From: JBHJHK01 sp050330975
GTDB taxonomy: Bacteria; Pseudomonadota; Gammaproteobacteria; Competibacterales; Competibacteraceae
Assembly: GCA_050330975.1 (NCBI GenBank)
Contig: JBHJHK010000526.1
Span: forward strand, 1 to 11,492
Direction: 5' to 3'
DNA: 11,492 nucleotides
In this document: piece after piece, positions 6,558 through 11,492 of the stretch
How the letters are laid out: each line of letters starts with the position of its first letter
Position numbering within the stretch: position 1 is the stretch's first letter
Program-made: the position numbers and the translations under genes
Notes under the pieces: generated by a model
The model's database searches: none
What the model saw: only the letters and a program-made list of their open reading frames with translations
Told to the model about the DNA's origin: nothing

Positions 6558-7127
6558 CTAGCTGCCCCGGCGGGGGGCGAGTTCGATTTTGATCCGCTCC
6601 CCCAAACCCTCCATGGTCACCCTGTCGGTGGTCAGGTGATAGACGGCCCGAGCCCCGGTGATGACGTCTCCCCCCTGGGTAAAGCGCACCGGGTCACCGG
6701 TGACCACCACTTGGGCATCGCTGACGTCGTACTCCACCCGCGAGCCCTCGCCGTTGATCTGGGGCTTGTCGTGGGCGTGGGTGTAGCGAAACCGCACCGG
6801 TTGGCCGGTGGCCTCCATGCGCTGGAGCTCGCCGTCTCGGGTGTAGAGGGTGGCCTGATCCGCCATGAGCCCCAGGGACCCCTGGGTCAACACGACGTTG
6901 CCCCGGTAGACCATGGTGCCGCTTTGTTGATCGAATTCGGCGTTGTCGGCCTCTAGATAGATGGGCTGGTCGCGGTCCTCGGGCAAAGCGTTGGCCACGC
7001 CCGACCCCAAGGTCAATCCCCAAAGTCCCAAGGCCACTGCCAAGGCCTTGGCCTCGCCTGGAAGGCGCGACAATGGGAGATTGAGGGGGTTAGTCGGCGA
7101 GCGGAGCCCGAGACGGGGGGGGCTCAT
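6558..7127 (-). CDS. lptA: Periplasmic lipopolysaccharide bridge protein LptA
   Basis: LptA is the periplasmic beta-jellyroll that forms the filament carrying lipopolysaccharide from LptC to LptD. The 189-residue precursor (185 in E. coli) has a long basic N-region, a hydrophobic core ALAVALGLWGLTLGSG and probable cleavage after GVANA, near residue 48. The OstA/LptA domain follows: QPIYLEADNAEFDQQSGTMVYRGNVVLTQGSLGLMAD, then MEATGQPVRFRY, GEGSRVEYD and GARAVYHLTTDRVTMEG. The ATG at 7125-7127 is preceded by GAGG at 5 bases; the frame upstream of it lies within lptC. It overlaps lptC by 38 bp, so translation of the two is linked. Confidence 0.94.
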   Translation of the reverse strand: MSPPRLGLRSPTNPLNLPLSRLPGEAKALAVALGLWGLTLGSGVANALPEDRDQPIYLEADNAEFDQQSGTMVYRGNVVLTQGSLGLMADQATLYTRDGELQRMEATGQPVRFRYTHAHDKPQINGEGSRVEYDVSDAQVVVTGDPVRFTQGGDVITGARAVYHLTTDRVTMEGLGERIKIELAPRRGS

Positions 7128-7668
7128 AGGCACCTCGCACATCGTTGAGCAAGCGGATCGAGTCGGCGTTGAAGTCGGCTTCAAGGCCAGTGCCCTCGAT
7201 CCAGCCACTGGGGGTTTTCAAGCGCACCCGTTGCTTGCTAGTCACCCGCCGGGTGGGGGGGTGAAGCCACATTTCTCGGGCGGTGATCAGAAGCGGCGGA
7301 CCGCTTGAGGGGGTGGGTCGGGTGATGGCCACCCCCCCGTGGAGTTGGACGGTCTCACCCCGCGGGGCGACCCAGCCCCGGTCGGCCCGCACCAACCAAG
7401 CCAGCCGCCCAGTTTCAAAGACGTGGACGTCGGGCAGCAGCAAGTCCGTACCCCCGGGGTCTGGGTGTTGGACCCAATGGGTGGCCAGGAGGGTGTATTC
7501 CCGCTCGCCTGCGGCGGTCAGCTGGGCGGCCTGCACGGCGTCCATGGTCAAGGTGGGCAACTTGGCCGCGGCGCCTTCCCCCTGGAGGCGGGATTCCACC
7601 GCCAACAGTAGCCAACTGCTGGCGGCGGCCAGAACCAACAACGGGGCGAGGAAGCGCAAGCTGCCCAT
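7090..7668 (-). CDS. lptC: Lipopolysaccharide export bitopic membrane protein LptC
   Basis: LptC is anchored in the inner membrane by one helix and passes lipopolysaccharide from LptB2FG to LptA through a periplasmic jellyroll. The 192-residue product (191 in E. coli) starts with a membrane segment at about residues 4-23 (LRFLAPLLVLAAASSWLLLA), then periplasmic strands: LTMDAVQAAQLTAAGEREYTLLA, then TDLLLPDVHVFE, GWVAPRGETVQLHGGVAITRP, ITAREMWLHPPTRRVTSKQRV and WIEGTGLEADFNADSIRLLNDVRG. This is the DUF1239/LptC pattern. Sequence conservation in the family is low, so position between tolC and lptA supports the call. The ATG at 7666-7668 starts just before the anchor; the Shine-Dalgarno site is weak (AAGG only 2 bases away). 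It follows the tolC stop by 25 bp. Confidence 0.9.
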   Translation of the reverse strand: MGSLRFLAPLLVLAAASSWLLLAVESRLQGEGAAAKLPTLTMDAVQAAQLTAAGEREYTLLATHWVQHPDPGGTDLLLPDVHVFETGRLAWLVRADRGWVAPRGETVQLHGGVAITRPTPSSGPPLLITAREMWLHPPTRRVTSKQRVRLKTPSGWIEGTGLEADFNADSIRLLNDVRGAYEPPPSRAPLAD

Positions 7669-7693
7669 GGCCTTGGCAACGGTCGGTGGGTCT

Positions 7694-9031
7694 TTAGAAG
7701 TCGCTCTTGGTGGTCTTGCGGTCGGGGGTGAGAAACTGATCGATGGCCGCGAGATCTCTGAGGTCGATGCGCCCGGCCGCCTGGAGCAGGGACAGGTAGT
7801 TGACCAGGTAGTCAAAGCGCTCCACCGCCAGGTTTTGCTCGGCGAGGAACAGGTTGCGCTCGGCGTCTAGGACGTCGACGATGGTGCGGGTCCCCACTTC
7901 AAAACCCGCCTGGGTGGCCTCCAGGGCGCTGTTGTTGGAAACCACCGACTGCTCGAGGGCGCGAATCCGCGACAGGGCGGCGGTCAAATCCTGGAAGGAG
8001 ATGCGGACCTGCTGCACCACGTCCCGCTGGGTGGCCTCCAGCTGCTGCTTGCTGGACTCGAACTCAAAGGCCTCTTGGCGCACCCGAGAGCTGATGCCGC
8101 CCCCCTGGAAGAGGGGGACGTTCAACTGGATGCCCAGTTGGCCGGTGTAGCGGGTATCGTCGAGGGCGCCCGAGGTGGTGATGCGTCCATAGGAGGCGGT
8201 GAAGTCCACTTCGGGATAGCGGTCGGAGCGGGCAATCTCGATCTCCTCTCGGGCGGCATCGGCGGCGAAGCGGGCGCTCATAATCTGGGGGTTGTTGGCC
8301 AAGGCGATGACCACCCACTCTTCGACGTCGTTGGGCACCGGGGGCTCTAGGGGCACCTCGGGGTCGAGGAGGTTGATCTGGTCGTAGTAGCGCCCCACCA
8401 CCTGGCGGAGGAGTTCTTTGGTGTCGGCCAATTGCACCCGGGCCAAGATTTCGTCAGCGGTGGCGGTGTCGAAGCGAGCCTGGGCCTCTTGGACGGCGGT
8501 GATGGTGATGAGCCCCACCTCAAAGCGTCGCTTGGCCTGCTCGAGCTGGCGGCCGATGGCCTCTTTGTCCTTGAGGGCGAAGGTGAGTACTTCTTGGGCG
8601 GCGAGGACGTCGAAGTAGCGCTGGGCCACGGTGAACAACAGGCTGTGGCCAGTGCTGATCAAGTTGGCCTCGGCTTGGTCTGCCACCGCCTCGGCCTGAT
8701 CGATACCCTTGTAGAGGCGCCGGTTGTAGACCGGCTGGATCAGCGACAAGGCGATATCCCCTTGATTGCCGTCCACCACCCCCGGAGGCTCGTTGAAATT
8801 GAAGGTGCGGGAGAAGGACGCCGAACCGCTCAGGTTGGGCAACAACAGGGCCTGGGCCTGGTTGACCGTCTCCTGGACGGCGTCCCGGGTGCGGGCCTGG
8901 GCGAGCAGATCGGGGTTGGTTCTGAGGGCGAATTCGTACAGTTCCACGAGGCCCTGGGCACGGGCGTAGTCTGGCGTTGCCAGGGCGCCGGCCAGCAGGG
9001 CGCCGACCAAGGAGACGGAAATGGCCTTCAT
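7694..9031 (-). CDS. tolC: TolC-family outer membrane efflux channel
   Basis: TolC trimers form the outer-membrane exit duct for RND and ABC efflux pumps and type I secretion. The 445-residue product starts with a signal peptide (MKAISVSLVGALLAGALA, cleavage after about YARA), followed at once by the mature GLVELYEFALRTNPDLLAQA motif. Two outer-membrane efflux repeats follow, each with a strand segment (SGSASFSRTFNF and VDFTASYGRI) and long coiled-coil helices. PVYNRRLYKG and VPLFQGGGISSRVRQ are the typical strand-turn motifs, and FEVGTRTIVDVLDAERNLFLAEQNLA closes the second repeat. No lipobox Cys is present, which separates it from OprM-type lipoproteins. The ATG at 9029-9031 is set by the signal peptide; it is preceded by TCCTCCT rather than a Shine-Dalgarno sequence. 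No pump genes are adjacent. Confidence 0.95.
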   Translation of the reverse strand: MKAISVSLVGALLAGALATPDYARAQGLVELYEFALRTNPDLLAQARTRDAVQETVNQAQALLLPNLSGSASFSRTFNFNEPPGVVDGNQGDIALSLIQPVYNRRLYKGIDQAEAVADQAEANLISTGHSLLFTVAQRYFDVLAAQEVLTFALKDKEAIGRQLEQAKRRFEVGLITITAVQEAQARFDTATADEILARVQLADTKELLRQVVGRYYDQINLLDPEVPLEPPVPNDVEEWVVIALANNPQIMSARFAADAAREEIEIARSDRYPEVDFTASYGRITTSGALDDTRYTGQLGIQLNVPLFQGGGISSRVRQEAFEFESSKQQLEATQRDVVQQVRISFQDLTAALSRIRALEQSVVSNNSALEATQAGFEVGTRTIVDVLDAERNLFLAEQNLAVERFDYLVNYLSLLQAAGRIDLRDLAAIDQFLTPDRKTTKSDF

Positions 9032-9112
9032 AGGAGGACTCGTCGCTGTGGGGGGGCCCTGGAATCCGGGCCGGTGACAAATGGACGTCAATGGGAATCC
9101 ATGGGCGGCGGT

Positions 9113-9763
9113 TTAAAACTGGAAGGCGCGGGGCGGTTCCCCACCTTGGAGGTAATCGATATCGGTTTCAAACAAACTTTCGGCCTCAAAGGCGTCTTCA
9201 TCGCTGCGCACCACCCGCAGGGCCTCCATGGCGGGGGGCTGGCCGACGATGGCAAACAATCGCCCACCGATGGCGAGGCGCAACCGCCAGCTGTCGAACA
9301 GTTGATACAGCGCCCCGGTGAGGACGATGACATCGAAGCGGCGATCGCCCCAGTCCCTGGCGGCATCGCCGCAGAACAATGCGGCGTTGGCAATACCCCA
9401 GTCCGCGAGGATCACCCCGGCGCGCTCGACAAAGGACGGCACGATATCGACGCTGTGAACTTGGTGGGCCAACCGCGCAAGACAGGCGCACAGGTAACCG
9501 CTGCCCGTGCCCACTTCGAGGACGCTATCGGTGTCTCGAATGTCCATGGCCTGGAGCAGGCGACCCTCGACGTTGGGGGTCATGGTGGTCTGGCCGTGGC
9601 CGATGGGGATGCGCACATCGGCGCAGGCCAAGTTGCGGTAGCGCTCGGGTACAAAGGCTTCCCGGGGCACGGTGAGCATGACGTCCAACACCCGTTGGTC
9701 CAATACGTTCCAAGGCCGCACCTGTTGTTCCACCATGATGTAGCGGGCCCGTTCAAAATCCAT
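9113..9763 (-). CDS. PIMT-type (Pcm-like) SAM-dependent methyltransferase
   Basis: The 216-residue product belongs to the protein-L-isoaspartate O-methyltransferase family, which repairs isoaspartyl sites using S-adenosylmethionine. It shows MVEQQVRPWNVLDQRVLDVM, VPREAFVPERYRNLACADVRIPIGHGQ, SAM motif I VLEVGTGSG (81-89), VHSVDIVP and FDVIVLTGAL. True Pcm enzymes have GQTISQP at the substrate loop; this one has GQTTMTP (57-63) and LTGAL where VTAA is usual. That is typical of the divergent paralogue found next to tolC in gammaproteobacteria, so repair activity should not be assumed. I choose the ATG at 9761-9763, with AGGTGA 5 bases upstream; a GTG seven codons earlier, at 9782-9784, is possible. 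It is the first gene of the leftward run and ends 81 bp before tolC. Confidence 0.88.
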   Translation of the reverse strand: MDFERARYIMVEQQVRPWNVLDQRVLDVMLTVPREAFVPERYRNLACADVRIPIGHGQTTMTPNVEGRLLQAMDIRDTDSVLEVGTGSGYLCACLARLAHQVHSVDIVPSFVERAGVILADWGIANAALFCGDAARDWGDRRFDVIVLTGALYQLFDSWRLRLAIGGRLFAIVGQPPAMEALRVVRSDEDAFEAESLFETDIDYLQGGEPPRAFQF

Positions 9764-9848
9764 CTGGCTCACCTTTTCACTCACACCTTATTTCCTCGGC
9801 TCATTCGCTCCCGCAGCCCATCCCAAGAGGCCTTGGGGTGGGGCGTGG

Positions 9849-9902
9849 GGTTGGGTTGAGGGAAAGGGACGTGGTCCGACGACGTCCTCCCTCGACCCAG
9901 CT
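9849..9902. repeat. Long imperfect inverted repeat between the methyltransferase gene and rpoH
   Basis: Left arm 9849-9863 pairs with right arm 9888-9902, then after a 3-base bulge (9864-9866) GGACGT (9867-9872) pairs with ACGTCC (9882-9887) around a 9-base loop. This is 21 pairs including three G-T wobbles. All three wobbles are G-U in an RNA copy of the plus strand but would be C-A mismatches in a minus-strand RNA, which hints at a rightward transcript. No T-run follows, so it is not a standard terminator. The surrounding 405-bp gene-free stretch (9764-10168) also holds a second inverted repeat, the rpoH promoters and a 6-bp hairpin at 9822-9837. Confidence 0.65.
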
Positions 9903-9923
9903 AGCTTAGCACAACCCCCTGGA

Positions 9924-9970
9924 CCCGCACCTCGGGGGGGCCGCGTGGCGATAAGCCGAGGTGCTGCGGG
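9924..9970. repeat. Second inverted repeat upstream of rpoH
   Basis: GCACCTCGG (9927-9935) and CCGAGGTGC (9956-9964) are exact reverse complements separated by 20 bases. The pairing extends outward as CCC (9924-9926) with GGG (9968-9970) after a 3-base bulge. It lies 22 bp after the first inverted repeat and just before the candidate sigma-70 promoter. It could be an operator, a leader structure for the leftward methyltransferase transcript or part of an unannotated small RNA; the sequence does not decide. Confidence 0.55.
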
Positions 9971-9992
9971 GCCCGGGGGACGTCAAACCAAG

Positions 9993-10020
9993 CTTTGAAG
10001 CGCCTGTCTAAGGTTATACT
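9993..10020 (+). promoter_or_regulatory. Weak sigma-70-like promoter candidate for rpoH
   Basis: TATACT at 10015-10020 is a good -10 hexamer. The best -35 is CTTTGA at 9993-9998 with a 16-bp spacer, which matches the consensus poorly. Transcription from it would give a leader of about 140 bases before rpoH and could supply basal expression next to the heat-shock promoter. Confidence 0.35.
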
Positions 10021-10080
10021 ACGTGGCCCAAGGCTTGCCCAGTGGTCCCGCTCCTTTGTGATTATTGTTGATCTTCACCC

Positions 10081-10109
10081 CTTGAAAAGCATTCCCAGTG
10101 ACCCCACAT
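10081..10109 (+). promoter_or_regulatory. Sigma-32 (heat-shock) promoter of rpoH
   Basis: CTTGAAA (10081-10087) and CCCCACAT (10102-10109) are separated by 14 bases. The E. coli sigma-32 consensus is CTTGAAA, 13-15 bases, CCCCATNT, so the -35 is exact and the -10 differs at one or two positions. A start near 10116 would give a leader of about 50 bases ending at the rpoH ATG. This would make rpoH transcription depend on its own product, as reported in several proteobacteria other than E. coli. Confidence 0.75.
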
Positions 10110-10135
10110 CGCCAAGTAGATAACTTTATCCAACA

Positions 10136-10157
10136 CTCCTGTTGGCCACTCCAGGAG
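10136..10157 (+). promoter_or_regulatory. Hairpin covering the rpoH Shine-Dalgarno site, possible RNA thermometer
   Basis: CTCCTG (10136-10141) is the exact reverse complement of CAGGAG (10152-10157), which contains most of the strong Shine-Dalgarno sequence AGGAGG (10153-10158). The loop is 10 bases. Folding would hide the ribosome binding site, and melting would expose it 10 bases before the ATG at 10169. The design resembles thermosensor leaders of heat-shock genes, but the stem is only 6 bp, no ROSE or FourU motif is obvious, and chance complementarity to a purine-rich site is possible. Confidence 0.45.
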
Positions 10158-10168
10158 GCGATCATTCT

Positions 10169-11035
10169 ATGAGCACTGCGTTAATGACCAAATCCATGCA
10201 GCTGCCGGTCAACCTCAACGACTTGGACAGCTACATCCACTACGCCAACAGCTTGCCGCTGTTGAGCGAGGAACAAGAACAAGACCTCGCCCGCCGGCTG
10301 CGGGAGTTGAGCGACCTCGACGCCGCCCGGGAGTTGGTGTTGGCCCATCTGCGCTTTGTGGTGCGGGTGGCCCGTAGCTATTTGGGCTACGGTCTGCCGT
10401 TGGGGGATTTGATCCAAGAAGGCAACGTGGGCCTGATGAAGGCCGTCAAGCGCTTTGACCCCGACCAAGGGGTGAGGTTGGTGTCCTTTGCCATCCACTG
10501 GATCAAGGCGGAGATCCAGGAGTTCATCCTCCGCAACTGGCGAATCGTCAAAGTGGCCACCACCAAGGCCCAGCGCAAGTTGTTTTTCAACCTGAGAAGC
10601 GCCAAGAAGCGCCTGGGCTGGCTCAACCGCGACGAGGCCATGGCCGTGGCGGAAAACCTGGGGGTCAGCCCCGAGACCGTCTTTGAAATGGAATCGCGCC
10701 TCGGCGGCCAAGATATCGCCTTTGACCCCGACCCCAGCGACGACGACGACGACACCTTGGCCCCGGTGGCCTTCCTCGCCGCCAGCGGCAGCGACCCCGT
10801 CGACCAGCTCTCCCAAGAGGACTGGGAGGAACAGGCCCACCACCAGCTAGAGCAGGCCATGGCGGCTTTGGACGACCGCAGCCGCGACATCATCGAACGC
10901 CGACGCTTGCACGAGCCCAAGGCCACCCTCCAGGAGCTCGCCGCCCAGTACGGCGTGTCCGCCGAGCGGGTGCGGCAGTTGGAGAACGCCGCCCTAAAAC
11001 GCCTCAAGGTCCTCATGGTCGACCCCGCCGCCTAG
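10169..11035 (+). CDS. rpoH: RNA polymerase heat-shock sigma factor RpoH (sigma-32)
   Basis: RpoH directs RNA polymerase to heat-shock promoters for chaperones and proteases. The 288-residue product (284 in E. coli) has region 1.2 (LDSYIHYANSLPLLSEEQEQDL), region 2 (LVLAHLRFVVRVARSYLGYG, DLIQEGNVGLMKAVKRFDPDQGVRLVSFAIHWIKAEIQEFI), the RpoH box around TTKAQRKLFFNLRSAKKR (131-148), which sets it apart from other group 2-3 sigmas, and region 4 helix-turn-helix ATLQELAAQYGVSAERVRQLE. An Asp run (191-195) sits in the linker after region 3. The ATG at 10169 follows AGGAGG by 10 bases; an upstream TTG at 10142 lacks a ribosome binding site. It is usually found after ftsYEX in gammaproteobacteria; here ftsX is not upstream. 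Two promoter candidates and a leader hairpin precede it. Confidence 0.97.
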   Translation: MSTALMTKSMQLPVNLNDLDSYIHYANSLPLLSEEQEQDLARRLRELSDLDAARELVLAHLRFVVRVARSYLGYGLPLGDLIQEGNVGLMKAVKRFDPDQGVRLVSFAIHWIKAEIQEFILRNWRIVKVATTKAQRKLFFNLRSAKKRLGWLNRDEAMAVAENLGVSPETVFEMESRLGGQDIAFDPDPSDDDDDTLAPVAFLAASGSDPVDQLSQEDWEEQAHHQLEQAMAALDDRSRDIIERRRLHEPKATLQELAAQYGVSAERVRQLENAALKRLKVLMVDPAA

Positions 11036-11045
11036 ACCGGGTCCC

Positions 11046-11070
11046 CCGGGGGTTCGCCCCGGCCTCTTTT
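11046..11070 (+). terminator. Rho-independent terminator after rpoH
   Basis: CCGGGG (11046-11051) pairs with CCCCGG (11057-11062) around a GTTCG loop, followed by CCTCTTTT. It begins 11 bases after the rpoH stop. The T-tract is interrupted, so efficiency is uncertain. Confidence 0.65.
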
Positions 11071-11093
11071 GCCCTCTTCGCCTCGAAGGCCCC

Positions 11094-11122
11094 TTGATTT
11101 CACAATTCTTTGCCCCTATTGA
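11094..11122 (+). promoter_or_regulatory. Weak promoter candidate for the FmdB-type gene
   Basis: TTGATT (11094-11099) and TATTGA (11117-11122) are spaced by 17 bp; the -10 is poor. A perfect TTGACA at 11119-11124 has no -10 at the right distance. Transcription of the next gene separate from rpoH is suggested mainly by the terminator before it. Confidence 0.25.
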
Positions 11123-11159
11123 CAGCTGGAGTTTATTCCCCACCCTTCGAGGATTTCCC

Positions 11160-11492
11160 ATGCCCATCTACGAGTACCAATGCGAGCACTGTGGCCACGA
11201 ACTAGAGGCGTTGCAAAAGCTCAGTGATCCGTTGTTGGTGGACTGCCCCATGTGCCACGAACCCGCCCTCAAAAAGCGCATCTCGGCGGTGGCGTTTCGC
11301 CTCAAGGGCAGCGGTTGGTATGAAACCGACTTCAAATCCGCCACCCAGCGCCACTTGGCCGCCAAGGACGAGGCCGAAGGTGGCAAAACCGACGCCAAAA
11401 CCGACGCCAAAACCGACGCCAAAACCGACGCCAAAACCGCCGCCAAGGCCAACGGCAGAACCCAGAGCGACGCCGCCGCCAAGGCCAAGCCC
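11160..11492 (+). CDS. FmdB-family zinc-ribbon protein with a repeat tail, truncated by the window edge
   Basis: The first 111 codons are visible and the frame is open at the right edge. Residues 1-60 match the FmdB/CxxC_CxxC_SSSS regulatory family: MPIYEYQCEHCGHELEALQK, zinc ligands Cys8, Cys11, Cys29 and Cys32, then ISAVAFRLKGSGWYETDFKS. The family is common, its function is largely unknown, and a regulatory role is inferred in methylotrophs. After the domain comes a Lys/Ala/Asp-rich, surely disordered tail with tandem KTDA units (residues 76-95) and more Ala/Lys-rich sequence. The ATG at 11160 follows GAGGA by 6 bases. The tail is usual in character for this family in proteobacteria but varies in length. 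In many proteobacteria this gene precedes a DUF502 gene and aspS; what follows here cannot be seen. Confidence 0.9.
   Translation, partial: MPIYEYQCEHCGHELEALQKLSDPLLVDCPMCHEPALKKRISAVAFRLKGSGWYETDFKSATQRHLAAKDEAEGGKTDAKTDAKTDAKTDAKTAAKANGRTQSDAAAKAKP
11385..11444 (+). repeat. In-frame 12-bp tandem repeat in the FmdB-type gene
   Basis: AAAACCGACGCC occurs four times without a mismatch (11385-11432), followed by one variant copy AAAACCGCCGCC (11433-11444). The unit is a multiple of three and encodes Lys-Thr-Asp-Ala. Identity at the DNA level, not only the protein level, points to recent copy-number change by slippage. Confidence 0.95.

Noticed and set aside
8432..9859. 475-codon open frame on the plus strand across tolC and the methyltransferase gene
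   Set aside because: It is antisense to two well-supported genes, is Gly/His/Gln-rich with no domain, and has no ribosome binding site. High G+C opens such frames opposite real genes.
10181..10843. 220-codon open frame antisense to rpoH
   Set aside because: It lies fully within rpoH, shows a mirror composition (Val/Gly/His-rich) and no recognisable motif.
11385..11444. Tandem repeat considered as a CRISPR array
   Set aside because: Units are 12 bp, directly adjacent with no spacers, and in frame with a coding sequence.
11168..11488. Minus-strand frame with LASV repeats through the FmdB-type gene
   Set aside because: The repeats are just the reverse complement of the KTDA-coding tandem repeat; the plus-strand zinc ribbon is clear.

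Overview
The window looks like a chromosomal segment of a high-G+C gammaproteobacterium. The evidence is the conserved rpoN neighbourhood (lptC-lptA-lptB-rpoN-hpf-ptsN-rapZ-npr), joined by an hprK gene as seen in some proteobacteria, plus a TolC-type channel and an RpoH heat-shock sigma factor. No mobile elements, CRISPR arrays, tRNAs or rRNAs were seen. It is a core region rather than an island.

Layout. The left edge (1-260, minus) holds the start of an unrecognised, probably exported protein. A nitroreductase-family gene reads rightward (512-1081). From 9763 down to 1089 a continuous leftward run of ten genes follows: a PIMT-like methyltransferase, tolC, lptC, lptA, lptB, rpoN, hpf, ptsN, hprK, rapZ, npr and finally a 138-residue ORF (twelve ORFs counting both ends), most spaced by 3-25 bp or overlapping. 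The last ORF resembles only the swivelling phosphohistidine domain of PTS enzyme I, with the active-site histidine missing. After a 405-bp intergenic region rich in inverted repeats, rpoH reads rightward (10169-11035). It is preceded by a near-consensus sigma-32 promoter and a hairpin that would cover its Shine-Dalgarno site. A terminator, then an FmdB-type zinc-ribbon gene with a Lys-Thr-Asp-Ala repeat tail, run off the right edge.

How the genes work together. The upper half of the leftward run concerns the outer membrane: TolC is an efflux channel, and LptC, LptA and LptB are the inner-membrane, periplasmic and ATPase parts of lipopolysaccharide export. The lower half is sigma-54 with the nitrogen phosphotransferase branch: PtsN (EIIA-Ntr), NPr (HPr-like carrier), HprK (serine kinase of HPr), RapZ (RNA-binding adaptor) and HPF (ribosome hibernation). 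A sigma-70-like promoter overlapping the lptB stop would let the lower half be transcribed on its own. No intact enzyme I lies in the window, so the phosphoryl donor for NPr must be encoded elsewhere or be absent.

The observations most worth a second look are the His-less enzyme I-like domain, the short HprK with an altered signature motif, and the two-layer heat-shock control signals in front of rpoH. All domain calls are made by eye from motifs; none has been checked by a database search.
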